64,000 nt of DNA from Oreohelix idahoensis. Taxonomy: Eukaryota; Mollusca; Gastropoda; Stylommatophora; Oreohelicidae. Under the pieces are notes generated by a model, which saw only the letters and a program-made list of their open reading frames with translations, ran no database searches and was not told the origin of the DNA. This document shows positions 38,886 to 50,407 of this stretch, in pieces. The position numbers were made by a program, and so were the translations under genes. Each line of letters starts with the position of its first letter. Position 1 is the first letter of the stretch. The stretch covers positions 310,001 to 374,000 of the forward strand of contig JAMPIV010000584.1 of NCBI GenBank assembly GCA_024509875.1. The letters are read 5' to 3'.

Positions 38886-39874
38886 ATGGCAACATTTAGG
38901 GTAACATGTAACCGTGCTTGGTAGATTATATTATGTGGTACTAGAGAGTGAGTTGTATGACTGGCTTGAAGTCCGCCAGAGGTCTTGATTCCTCTCTTCT
39001 ATTTGGGGAGCCAGGTTCGTTTCTTTGTTTTAAATCCTTCAAAAAAGATGTATTTGTTTTAGGTAAGGTAAGGTGTTGAGAAATTCCTGCATGATCCTTA
39101 AATACGTCTTACATTTCCACAGTAAAAGGTTATTCAAGTTCCTCAAAAGCAGGTGTAATTTTCCAAGAACGTATTTTATTTGCAACAACAGTTCAACCAA
39201 AACGAATAAAATACAGAGCAGATATTTACAGGCATGGAATTCATATTCAGCAAGGTGGCCATTTTCTTAGTATCTCAGTCAATGTACTTCTTTACTTTTG
39301 GGCAATAATGAACATAGTTTTCTCTGCACAATATACATCGAGTTTGGGGTAAGGCATAATAGTCTATAGCATGTCTACTTACGATCTGGTTGAAAAAATC
39401 GTGGAAAAGCACCGTTTCATCTTGGTTATCATATTGATACTAGCTTCTGCACATTGAAAGCTAACTATGTGAAAAATCCTCACAATTATCTAGTCCCACA
39501 ATCTAGAATAGAATTAGTTTGCAGTAAAAACCACTGCTTGATCCACATGATCAAAGCGTTATCTAGACACATCTGTTCTCTTCAGGCTTATCAAATCAAC
39601 TGACTCTTTCCCGGGGAATTTCGCTGGGATAGCGTGATTCAGCTCGCTGAGCCTAATCATTGGACTAAAGGATATCACGTGTCTAAGCGTGATATTTTGA
39701 ACTGCATCTTTTTCTGACGCTCCGCTAACCTCATAAAATATACCACAGCTTAACTTTTTATTTATATTATATCTATTCTCTGTTTCCTACCAATTATCAG
39801 TCTATGTTATATTTGGGTTTTAGTCTATAGACCTATAGTCTGTTTTAGTCAAAGTAGCGGTATACTCGGCCACA
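38886..39874 (-). repeat. LTR-like direct repeat, right copy (putative 5' LTR)
   Basis: Near-identical to 22871-23856. Its right edge ends CGGCCACA at 39874 and its left edge abuts the gag start. It carries the same chance 65-codon open frame (39073-39270) as the left copy. No clear tRNA primer site follows it, and its outer flank GTTGT has no obvious counterpart beside the left copy. Confidence 0.65.
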
Positions 39875-40104
39875 GTTGTAAAGTTTAGTGATAATAACAA
39901 CAAAAGAACTTACCTTTGTGTGTTGGTCAGACCCATACCCAATTTACCATAGTTTTTCACGTCAGTGTGTGTCTTGTTGTCATATAATTGTGTGATCGTG
40001 TTTAGTTTAACTTATATTTCTCAATATAAGGGGGTGAAAGATTATCTGATACTAAATTTAAGTCGTACAGATAAGCTGGACTAGAGAAACTATTCTCTCC
40101 CATC

Positions 40105-40564
40105 TCATTGTAATATAGCCGGCAATGAAGAGGCTGACAGAATGGCAAAAGAAGGTTTACATCTACCTCAGCCTGATGCAAGCATAACTTTTGAGGAGGC
40201 AAAGAGTTTTATCAGAATCAGTTACAGAAACAAATGGAATGTAGAACATCCAGGGCACACACAGAATGATGCTTACTACCAGCTCCACAGAAGAGAACAA
40301 GTGGTAATCTTCAGACTCCGCTCTGGCCACAACAGATTGAGATACCATCTATTCAACAAGCTAAAGATAGGAACTACCGATCAGTATAACTGTGGAACTG
40401 ATAAAATGACTGCTGAACATCTGCTTCAAAGTTGCCCCTTATATGTGGTACAGAGAAAGTGCATATGGCCGACGCCAGCTCCTTTCGTGGAAAAGCTTTA
40501 CGGGGATTCAAATAGCCTCAAACTGACTACTGCTTTCTTTGAGAACATTCAAGTGGACGTCTGA
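40105..40564 (+). pseudogene. LINE C-terminal fragment (RNase H end and zinc region)
   Basis: The frame starts in the last RNase H motif (IAGNEEADRMAKEG) and continues through a region typical of jockey/I-type LINE C-termini. These include HRREQVVIFRLRSGHNRLRYH, broken into shorter recognisable parts, and a CCHC-like YNCG...EHLLQSCPLY. It ends at a TGA followed by a GAAGAAGAAGAAG tail at ~40574, the 3' end of the insertion. All upstream RT sequence is missing, so it is 5'-truncated. Confidence 0.8.
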
Positions 40565-40689
40565 GAGTGTACGAAGAAGAAGAAGTCCAGAGACAGATCT
40601 TCTCCTTAAACTATCCACTAGTGAAAAACCTATTTCTTACACCTTTACTTCTCACGTATCATCACCATCTCCTATACTCAGGCGGGACC

Positions 40690-41900
40690 CTACATAACTT
40701 AAAACCTATCTAAACGCGACAAAGAGGCATCCCTGTCTCACTCCCGTTCTAATCCTAAACGGTTCTGTAAGTAGTCTTTCTGTAAGGTCTTCCTTATTAA
40801 GTTAATGATCTTCATGGGAACTCTATAATACCTCATTAATTCCAAAGTGATTCTCTGTCTACACTGTCAAATGCCTTTTTATAGTCCATGAATCCGATGT
40901 ATATAGATGAATTCCATTCTAGACTTTGTTCAACTATTATTCGCAATATGGTCTGTACACGATCTGTTTTGTCGAAAACCTGCTTGTTCATCTCTCAGTT
41001 GCTTGTCTATGGACTCTTTTAGTCTCTCAAGGATGATTCTGTTTAATACTTTTCTTGACACTGATAGTAAATTTATTCCTCTATAATTTGTGCACTCTTG
41101 TAAATTTCCCTTCTTAGGCAACTTGCCTAGATAACCTTCCTTCCATTCTGCTGGTATTTCCTCTCTCTCCCAGACTTTGCCAAGTAGTTTGTATAATATC
41201 TCTGTAGATGAAGCAATATCTGTTTTAATGGCCTCTGCTGGAATTCCATCTGGACCAGCTGCTTTTCCATCTTTCAGAAGCTTTATGGCTTTCTTTATTT
41301 CTCCTCTACTTGGTCGTTCACAGCTGATTAGTAGCTCCTCGTCTGCTGGCTGGATGTCTTGGGGATTAGTAGGAGCTGGTCTATTGAGAAGTTCCTCAAA
41401 ATGTTCTGTCCATCTCTTCATTTGTTCTTGTATATTACTAAGCAATTTTCCATTCTTATCTTTTATGAGGCTATTTGCTTGCTTATATTTCCCCGTTATC
41501 TTCTTTGTGTTGTTGTACAGGTCCCTCAGATGTCCTTTGGCTGCAGCTTCCTCTGCCTTGCCAACTCTTCAATATACTTCCTGTTGTCTCTTTTGAATGT
41601 TTCTTCTTTTTTCTTTGTTTGCTTCTATGTACACTTCATGTGCCTTGGCTTTGGAACTTCTGAATTTGCTTCTGTTTAAATCTGCTTTCTTGTTTTTCCT
41701 GTCTTCTATCTTGGTAATAGTTTCTGTTGTTATCCATGCTTTGTGCTGATGTTCTCTTTTTCTCAGTACTTCCACATGTCTCGTTCCATATATTTTTTAC
41801 TTGTTGCCAGTGTTCTTCCATATCTGCTTCATCTTCCAGCTGTTGGAGTACTTGGTATTTGTTGGATACTGCGATTGAAAATGCCAATAGCATGCAAGAA
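40690..41900 (-). pseudogene. LINE reverse transcriptase fragment, minus strand
   Basis: Reading right to left, a basic linker (41880-41450) leads into RT blocks GKAAGPDGIPAEAIK, NYRGINLLSVSRKVLNRI and DEQAGFRQNRSCTDHI (41445-40930). After a one-base frame change comes IGFMDYKKAFDSVDRESLW, motif A with its catalytic Asp (~40870). The remainder (RQGC block near 40700) is degraded, and the FADD box and 3' end are absent. No endonuclease precedes it. It is a different LINE lineage from the element at 14770, judged by motif wording. Confidence 0.85.
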
Positions 41901-43002
41901 GCATATATTTTCCATTCTCTCACGAAAAATTCCTGCATAACAAACGCACAAATAAATGTGTTTTTTACAATCCCATACACAGTATGCCAGCCTCCGTCTA
42001 TTATCGATCATGTTTACACTCAGAACTTCAAAATGTTTCCCCAGATTGATATTATATGTAATTATCCTCCCATGTAACATCAATGGAATTGATTGCATCA
42101 CTTATCAGACACTCCTAGTCGCTTGTATGAAAAACTGAAGCGACACACCCCGATTGACCAGTCTGTACGGAAGTGGGTTGCGCAATCGTGAACAAATAAT
42201 TCACGCCTGAAGTCAATCTGGTGCAATCACTTAAGCGATTACAATTAATCCTTAAGGATGGTCACTGACTCCTTGATCTGACACGAATCGAAATGTGAAA
42301 ATGTAAACAGTGACTGGGGCACATATTTCTGTGAATAGAGAGAAAGAGAAGATGCGTAAAATAGAACGACCAATTATGTGACATTTATTCAAGGTGGTGG
42401 GACGGCCAAGGAACATTGTCATTATTAGACTAATAAAGCATGACCCCAAAATGAAAGACAGTGTTATGGTAATCCGTAACGTAAAACACTATCTTAATTG
42501 CTACAAGGTGCTTCTTGAAGAGATAAGGAAGGCGTCAAAGCAAAGCAAGCTCGACTCTTCTTTTTTAGTCTCCTCAAATGTCTTCGGCCTCCATTCACCA
42601 AGTAGCTGTGCCTTCTACATCTGGAGCCAGAAAAACTCAGTACCTAGAGTACCTTCTGTTAACCAGTCGTCTGAAGATGAAGACAGCTCCGCCGTGGTAA
42701 CAGCAGCCACGAGTAACGGAACTAGCAAGTCCTATGCTGTTTTTTATGTATTTTTTTGTAAGTACAGTGCCTACATAATATTTCGTTTGTGTTCAACATT
42801 TCTGATAATTATAAGTAGTTAATAAATGTTGTAAACTCTATAGTTTTTGTTGTTTATCTCTTTTTTTTTTTTTTAATAACTTTTTACGGGTTTTTGGACC
42901 TTGTCAACGAATTAATTTGATTTCTATTAATTCTTATAGGAAATCAACTTTCGTTTAGCACTTTTTTCGGTTAACAATAGATTTTCCATATATATATATA
43001 TA
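41901..43002. other. No recognised gene; one unassigned 142-codon frame
   Basis: A plus-strand frame at 42394-42822 encodes a basic N-terminus (RLIKHDPKMKDSVMVIRN) followed by a Ser-rich stretch and a hydrophobic tail. I recognise no domain, and it may be a fragment. The remainder is AT-rich, ending in a TA repeat at ~42988-43002. Confidence 0.35.
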
Positions 43003-44538
43003 CTACTCACAAAAAGTAGGGGATATTTTAAGATGGTATGTATTATTTTACAAAAGAGTGGATTTCGTATTTTAATGGTTGTATGGACATATCGAGCACG
43101 CTCTTCTCCACTCTCACGTGCAATATCATGTTGACCTGGTGACTCGTGATGAGTAAGCCAATCCCAAGAACAGAGGTGGGGCCCATCCGTAAAGTTCACA
43201 CATTATTCTTTTTCACAAAAATGCGTGTATCTCGGGTTTGATGAACACTACTCACCATGGACAGGTATAAAAAGATTCTGCAGCAGATAAAATTTCTTTT
43301 CTTTGTCATGGAACGTTTGACAGAACAGCAGAGATGGATAGGCATAGGCATGTTGCAAACCGGAAGTCGGCAAGTGGATGTTGCTCGGAACCTCAATGTT
43401 TCACAGTCAGTTGTCAGCAGACTGTGGAACAGGTATCAAAATTTCCGCACAGTACCTGATCTGCCTCGGACTGGCCGCCCAAGAGTCACTACACGCCGCC
43501 AAGATCCACTTCTTATTAGTCAGGCCCTCAGAACTCGGACTCTAAATGCTACTCAACTTCAGCAACACCTTCAACAGACCACTGGGATCCAGGTCTCAAC
43601 TCAGACAGTACGAAACCGTTTGCACCAAGTGCAACTGGCCTCACGCAGACCGTTTGCAGCTTTGCCCATGTCACCACAACACAGGCGAGCAAGAATGGAT
43701 TGATGCCAACGTCATCATCGGTGGACCAATCAACAATGGACATCAGTGATGTTTTCTGATGAGTCCCATTTCGTTTTGGATTTTCATGATCGTGGAATAC
43801 GTGTCTGGCGACGGCGAGGTCAACGTTACCAGCCTCCTGCAACTGTTGCACACAACCGTTATGGAGGTGGCAGTGTAATGGTGTGGGCAGGCATCTGTAT
43901 GAATGACAGGACCGACCTTCACATATGCCAGGTCAATATCACAGGGCTCTACTACCGTGACATCATCGAGCCTATCGTTGTGCCATTTGCTCAACGGCAC
44001 GGACCAGATTTCATCTTCCAGGATGACAATGCACGTCCTCACCGTGCTCGCGTCGTCCAAGATCACCTTCAGATGCAACATATCCGAACGTTACCGTGGC
44101 CGCCGATGTCCCCCGACCTGTCTCCTATTGAGCATTTGTGGGACCTCCTAATAGACGCGTCCAACAACGTCCAGCCGCTCCACAGACTCTTCAGCAGTTA
44201 GCCCAGGCCCTTCAGCAGGAGTGGCAGAAAATTCCTCAAAACAACATCAGAAGGCTTATTTGCAGTATGAGACGTCGTTGCAATGCATGTTTAGCGGCAA
44301 ACGGGGGCCCTACACGTTTTTAGAAATATTGGAATATTTTTGTGAAAATGAAGTACCTACCCCGCCTTGGTTGCCAGTGCGACTAAAATCATGTGAGTAA
44401 AGCCATAACACTTCTTGTACCGCAAATGTCTTGTTATGATGCTCAAGTTTACTTGTACGAAGGAATAAATGAACTAATTTGAAATATATTGTCTTCGGAT
44501 AACTTTTAAATTCAATATGCCCTACTTTTTGTGACAGG
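43003..44538 (+). mobile_element. Second Tc1-like transposon, inserted in a TA microsatellite
   Basis: Inverted ends pair CTACTCACAAAAAGTAGGGG on the left with the complement of a right end reading CCTGTCACAAAAAGTAGGGC, that is TCACAAAAAGTAGGG with a variable outer triplet. TA flanks both ends and the surrounding sequence is a TA dinucleotide run on each side. The 1.54 kb element holds one broken transposase and is a distinct lineage from the element at 12068, as its ends differ. Confidence 0.92.
43308..44323 (+). pseudogene. Tc1-like transposase, DD34E, one stop and one frameshift
   Basis: The likely start is the Met of MERLTEQQRWIG at 43308. An HTH (VARNLNVSQSVVSRLWNRYQ) is followed by a GRPR hook (RTGRPRVTT) and a second HTH (VSTQTVRNRLHQ). 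Catalytic residues are D in MFSDESHF, D in QDDNARPH and E in SPIEHLWD, 34 residues apart for the last two. A TGA at 43701-43703 stands where relatives have Trp, and the same frame then continues to about 44150. A one-base shift puts the last ~55 residues in another frame (to 44323). The copy cannot encode active enzyme. Confidence 0.92.
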
Positions 44539-45065
44539 TATATATATATATATGAGATGATAGGAAACTCTTTACAGTGCGATACAACAGGAGGCAATCT
44601 GATCATCAGACAAGTGTTTCGGCCCTGTATACTCCTTTACACTCTAAAGGGGGGGGGGGGGGGCGCCCACTTGGGTCATGACTCCCAAGCGTCTCAGCCT
44701 CCTGTTGTCTCGTATCGAAAATGAACCCATTTCACTTATGGTAGCAACTTTAAAATCCACACCTCCGCCAGCCGTGGAGGCAATTGTGAAAGTAACAAAG
44801 AGAAGACAAATTATTCCGTTCGTTCCGTCGCACATCACAACTAAGGACACACACTGAGACACCTGCGCGAAGCCGACGCGGCTAGACACTGCGCGCTAGC
44901 AACTGAAATTCTGTGCCTAACACCTCTTATAATACACGCCGCCTGTTGCCCCTCAGTCACAGCTCTTTCACTAGTACACCAAAATACTCAAACGTATTGT
45001 GGACTTAGAAAAATTCCTGGTGTTTTCTGTAGCACAGCGTTTACTGTCACGATTTCCATTGCCCA
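44539..45065. other. No gene seen; 15-bp poly(G) at 44649-44663
   Basis: A TA run flanks the transposon, then non-coding sequence with a poly(G) stretch. Part of 44680-45065 is probably the 3' untranslated end of the LINE that follows on the minus strand, but I could not place its terminus. Confidence 0.4.
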
Positions 45066-46142
45066 TTGCGGTTGTTCCACAGTCAGCCTGATGCCTTTTC
45101 CGCAGTTTCACTAAGCCTCTTCATTGTCTTTGTTCTCGACTGTCCCTTCAGTCCCAACAGCTTCAATAAATCAAACACTGATGCAGCCAAAAGCCCTCTT
45201 ACGCCCACCTCAACAGCCATGACCCTTGCAGTGAACCCATCGTGTCTCAGATCCGCGGCCAGATCATTATACTTGGCCGCTTTGAACGAATGTTGCTCGT
45301 CCAATCTGGATTCAAATGGCACGGTCAGTACAATCAGTATAACCTGAAGCGCTGCTGAAGAATGAAGCACTATATCCGGCCGTCTCCGCGATTTTCTGAT
45401 ACTCTCTGGATGTGCCACTCGTCCAGGTAGGTCTACCGCCATCTCCCAATCGTTTGCACTGCACTGTCAAGAAGAGATTGTAAACTGCTACCAGGTTTAC
45501 TCGGTTTGGGGTGTGCTGACTTTCCTGCCCTCAGAAAGTATGGATTTGCGGTGCTCGGCCTGGGTTTGCTATTCGCCTTCATAACTGCAAGGTCTATTGT
45601 CGCAGCAAGCTCATTTAGCACTTTGTTATGGCGCCAAGTGTATCGCTCTTGCCCTAATGACACCTTATACGCTGAGAGCACGTGTTCAAGGGTCTTCTTC
45701 CCCTGGCACAGGGGGCACTGCTCATCATTCGACTTTCCCCATTTCACAAGGTTTGTGGCCGACGGCAGCAGGTCATACATTGATCTAACAACGAAGCTGA
45801 GCCTAAGAGGTGCCATATGCCATATATCATTCCATGTCAAGGACCTCTGCAGGACTCCTTCCCATATAGTCCATTGGCCTTGTTGGACCTGCTGCACTGC
45901 TTTTTGCAACCTCTTATCATTCTCAGCTCCTCGTATCTCCCGAACTACCATGTCTCTGCGCTCCCTGCTTGATGCCTTGGACCACCAGCGGATGTCTCCA
46001 TGACCAAATCCCCGTCTATTCGTTTGTGTGTATCCGATTACCTCCCTCAGTTTGAGTGACTCTTGGGCAGCATCAACAGCTTCTTCCAGTCTCCACTTCC
46101 TTCCCGTTTTCAGTGTGAGCTGAATGGACTTAACCACGTCAT
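45066..46142 (-). pseudogene. R2-superfamily-like LINE, C-terminal zinc finger and PD-(D/E)XK endonuclease
   Basis: Minus-strand frame 46137-45433 carries a post-RT region and a CCHC-type finger (QCPLCQGKKTLEHVLSAYK, with Tyr where the last Cys is expected) followed by RYTWRHNKVLNELA. Frame 45442-45083 continues with RRPDIVLHSS, a VILIVLTVPFESRLDE block and KAAKYNDLAADLR. The PD...E.TVP.E...KY pattern is the restriction-like endonuclease placed after the RT in R2/NeSL-type LINEs. RT is absent. The piece is cut at 46143 by the end of LTR element B, which therefore inserted into it. One frame break lies near 45440 and the last residues have shifted. Confidence 0.75.
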
Positions 46143-46502
46143 TGTCACAAGAGGTTCAGGTGTTATTAAATGAAAGATATCCTGGACAAAAAGGTGTGTC
46201 AGATGATACCAGGATAGTGTTAGATAAGAGACTGGTCTTATAAGAAATACACCCTTCTCTGAAAAGAGCAAGGGTGTATCAACAATCAAAGGTAGGGTCA
46301 AACTGTATAAACCTTCAAGTATAGTGTTTGTTACTGAAGGTCTAAGTGCTGCCTCTCAAGATCCTCCCTTGAATAATGGTTATTATTTTTTGTATTGACT
46401 CTGCTATGGGATTAATTAGTTAAGTATGTAATAGATATATATATATAACCAACAGAACCTTAACTCAATTTAAATAATTAAGTAAGAATGATTATATCTA
46501 TT

Positions 46503-46741
46503 AATACCTGGCAATTTTCTGGACTAAAGTGCTTGGAGTGCTAATCTTGCATCTGTCAGGAATACTACAGGCTCTGGACCGAGATTGGTGTTCAGTAGTT
46601 TCTTAGTTGCCACCTTGATTGCCTGGACTTCTGCATCATAGTTGTTACAGAATTTCCCCGTTGGTACTCTGACCGTATCCCTAGTGTTGTTTGGGTATTC
46701 TATGTACACTCCTGCTCCTCCATTCTTTACTGCATTCTGTG
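46503..46741 (-). pseudogene. LINE RNase H fragment replacing part of element B's 3' LTR
   Basis: The minus-strand frame 46709-46524 encodes GVYIEYPNNTRDTVRVPTG-like RNase H sequence with CNNYDAEVQAIKVA (catalytic Glu) and VVFLTDARLALQAL (catalytic Asp), as in jockey/I-type LINEs. In the other LTR of B this position instead holds ~120 bp of unrelated AT-rich sequence (about 62337-62455). The patch thus replaced LTR sequence rather than simply adding to it. Confidence 0.75.
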
Positions 46742-46770
46742 ATAAAGTTATATTTCAAATATTAATTATT

Positions 46771-46905
<135 letters not shown>

Positions 46906-47441
46906 ATTCACTGGACTGTAAAGTTGGTATTTAGCTTATTAAAGTCCTTCATGAGTCATCACTCATACTGTTTTTGTAGTTACTGGTTTTTTATTGGTTT
47001 GATAACGTCTCTGAATAAGCTGATCAGTGGAATTGTGTTACCACTTATCTCCAAAAATGAGGAGCATCCACTCTAGCTAGGATCACCAAATGTCTGGCTC
47101 TCCAGGCTGGGAAACATAGGTTGTCTAGTTCTAGATATATTGAGAACGTTGAGCACCACAGAGTCCCTCAGAAGTGAATTTCTTGTACAATCTTAGTAGT
47201 TGCAGGATAAAACCTGTAATACAAATAATCACAACCCTTGTATGGTCCAGCACTATGCTATCCACACACACAATGGACGTGACAAACAGTTTCAGACATG
47301 GTGCTAACAGTTGCACAGGACAATTTACCTCAGTACCACTCACAGCCAGTTCAATGTGATTACACTTTCCTTATAAATCCTACGTTAGATCCATTTGTCT
47401 ATGATCTGCTTCCATTCAATGATTTGGTTTAGTTCAAACTA

Positions 47442-47651
47442 TTAAGTGACACCTTGATTAATACATGTTAACAAATTCTGTGATCCTTTCTCATGGTCCT
47501 GATCAGTGTGTCTTTCTTTTAGGAAATACTCATTCAAATACATTATTAAACCTACAGTCGTATTTTTGCCATAATTCTCAAATATTCTACACATTTCCCA
47601 ATGCTGGCTTTCGTCTCTAACAGTCAACACATGCTTTCGTTCAGATGGCAA
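47442..47651 (-). other. 69-codon open frame within element B's LTR, element sense
   Basis: The frame encodes a soluble, charged peptide (HVLTVRDESQHWEMCRIFEN region) and is unchanged in the other LTR at 63196-63405. A second frame just downstream (47343-47131, a hydrophobic stretch with FVTSIVCVDSIVLD) is also shared. Identity mostly reflects the high similarity of the two LTRs, so coding status is unproven, although the composition is more protein-like than most LTR frames. Confidence 0.3.
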
Positions 47652-48450
47652 TACACTCGTCCTGTAAGTATTTTCTTAACAGGCTCAACACACTTACGAA
47701 CACACAAGTGGATTAATAACAAGAAAATTACATAATTATATACATATATATATATTCTTTCTTACCCTCAGGCAATACACATAAGCTGTAACAGGCTGTC
47801 AAAAGGTATTAGGTCTGCTATGCAGATGCAGTGGCAAAGTATTTGACAGCACCCTTTTGCCGCTCTCTTCTGTACCGCTTAGTGTTTCAAAAAGTTGTGG
47901 CTCTAAATCAACTAAGTTCATAGACTTTTATACCGTCGCTCCCCCGTATCGGAGAACACGGCCAAAAACCGGTGTCAGGAATCTAAAAACGAGGCATCTT
48001 TTGCCTGCTTGTTCAATGTGCAAAATTTTTAATATTTATTATCTCTCTTAATTCTGAACCGATTTTGATCATTTAAAGTTAGAATTATACTGTGAATTTA
48101 TCTCTACCGTTCTATCTAATAATTGTTTAGTTAACAAAATGCATTTAAATCTATGTAGACTTTAACTAACTAAATTTGGGACTACCCTGATGTATAGATG
48201 TCAATTTAAACGATTTTCCTCTTTAAATGAACTACTATTCGAGGAAGTCTTTGCACCTACTTCTTAAGTAACATCCCCGTTGTTGAACTATCTATATCTT
48301 TCCTGTTAAACATCTCTAGTTCTTAAGAAAATAAATAAATTCTTACTATCCTTTACACAAAATTGGCCTCTATGTTACGCCTAAAAAGGATTCCTTATTG
48401 TTAAACTCTGTATAGTTAACTCATACTGGCTACTAGTTGTTGAATCACGC

Positions 48451-48456
48451 TTTATT
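48451..48456 (-). terminator. Polyadenylation signal of element A LTR
   Basis: AATAAA on the minus strand about 50 bp before the end of the LTR, in the usual place for 3'-end processing of the element RNA. Confidence 0.5.
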
Positions 48457-48742
48457 TGTTAAATGACGTGAATGTCCACCAGTGGATAAATGTAGATGTT
48501 GGGACTGGTGTAGTAAAGTGTAACGATTGTCAACTCATTAAACCCAGCACAGTTTTGGTCATACAGGTCATCTTGTCCTGGAACGTGATGAGGCTCCGAC
48601 AAGAATGTGAGTGTAAACAATGAGTGTGTATGTGAATGTCAGAACGCGAATGGTAGAATGATTCGATAGAGTTGACAGGTTGATAGTACATCACTCATAC
48701 TCACACTGTTCGAATTCAAGAAGTACTGGAACTACGGTGGTC

Positions 48743-48750
48743 TTTTTATA
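48743..48750 (-). promoter_or_regulatory. TATA box of element A LTR
   Basis: TATAAAAA on the minus strand, repeated at 56874-56881 in the 5' LTR, where it would drive the genomic transcript. It lies ~290 bp upstream of the AATAAA signal, consistent with an R region between them. Confidence 0.5.
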
Positions 48751-49966
48751 ACATTTAATGGGACGCACACTTGGACAGTACGTGTATGGTTACAGGAACA
48801 AATGTCGACATAGACAGCATAATGTTGATCACAGGAATATCATCTTAAGTTAGCATTCATGCTTGGCAAATATCATAATGGAGCATTCGTAAATAAGCAT
48901 TCAGAGTTCCATCATGTAAATCATCTGGCTTTACTGACTGGGCACGTCAGACCATAACCAAGATATAGGAAGGCTCCTAGACCTAACCTCGTCTAGTGAA
49001 TATCCCTTCACGTAAAGTTCAATATATATATTTTCCATAAAGATATAGGAATCCCAGACATGGGTTCTCACATGTAGCAGTGATCTCTTGGTTCATCGAG
49101 CGATAGTACAGGCATCCCTTTTTCTCACTCGATAAATACAAAGTATATGAATTTCAACATGGCTGTTCTTCTCTCGTGAGTTTCACTCACTATAGGACCC
49201 AGACCAAAATTGGTCATTCGTTAAATGTCCTCATTTCTTCATGACTTCTATCATAGAAGTAATTGAATAATATCATATAATCTAGTGTTGATACATAGGA
49301 ATGTCGTCTTCCTTTGAATAAATATTCTTTTCAAAAGTACCACTGTGCATCTGTTTATCAACAACGATGGCGAAGCCCAAGTTCATAATAAATTGTGGTT
49401 TTACCTTTCTATGCGAAATATAACTTTGCCATTCCTTGGCAAAAGAAAATAAACACTGGGGTAAAGTACATACAACATGTCTAAATGACTATCACTTTTC
49501 CCCATCTACTTATAGATCACTTTTTCGGCGATAGGCCTGCTACAACAAAATTCTGCATCCAGACAGGATGACAGCCATGAATCACACCCCTTGCTAGCGA
49601 TACTTCCGCTGCATAGCCTTTGACCTTTTCTAGCCACAACCAACATAGTTCGACTTAGAAATGTAAAGATATCCATATATAAGACAGACTCGTCCTACTC
49701 ATACAAACACTACGTATAAATTCAGGCCATAGATATACTGAAGCAAGAACAATCTATTCCTACCCAGCCAAAGAATAAATCGCAGTAGGCCTAGACTCGT
49801 CCGCGGAGTCCGATCGAAGATGACGGAACTACTTTCAAGGGAAGTAACTCAAAAATGACTTCTCCTTAAGCACTTAAAAAGGAAATACTTTGATTACCAA
49901 ATATTTGCGAACATAATAAGTATATAAATGTATTATATTGCAAGATAGTAAAAATTGCCCTTTACA

Positions 49967-50407
49967 GTCTTACCACACCTCCCGGGAAAAAAAAATTTTT
50001 TTTTTTAAAATACATCTAGGAGCACCATACAATAGGCTCAAAACGCAAGAATACTGCGCAGATGCAAATATCAGGAATAACTATAATTCCTAATATGACC
50101 GGTGAGAATATATCTCAAAATCTGAGAGAAATTGTTTCTCTACGAATAAATGTTTCCAGGAAGGTGTGATGTACGTATAATACAATTCTGGTAATTATAC
50201 AATGCATACCAAAAATTCACACTATAATCTTAAATTTATGATTTATGAAGAAACAATCATCAAAGAACAGCGGTGAATAAACATCAATAAACCGCTAAGT
50301 AGCGATACCATCATTCTATTATTAAATTACAAATGTGTATCTTAGTAAAGAAACAAAAAATAACTGTTGTAAAGTTATACATATTAAAAAGATCCAATAT
50401 TTAACAG
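49967..50407 (-). other. Element A 3' untranslated region and candidate polypurine tract
   Basis: Between the pol stop and the 3' LTR there is ~440 bp of AT-rich DNA with an A/T homopolymer pair at 49987-50010. The bases next to the LTR read GGGAGGTGTGGTAAGAC on the minus strand, a modestly purine-rich candidate primer for plus-strand DNA. Confidence 0.5.

Larger units (their letters stand above)
48399..49966 (-). repeat. Element A 3' LTR
   Basis: Identical in length to the 5' copy. In minus-strand sense it runs TGTAAAGGGC ... GAGTTTAACA. A TATAAAAA box at 48750-48743 and an AATAAA at 48456-48451 imply U3 of about 1.2 kb and R plus U5 of about 0.3 kb. Confidence 0.95.
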
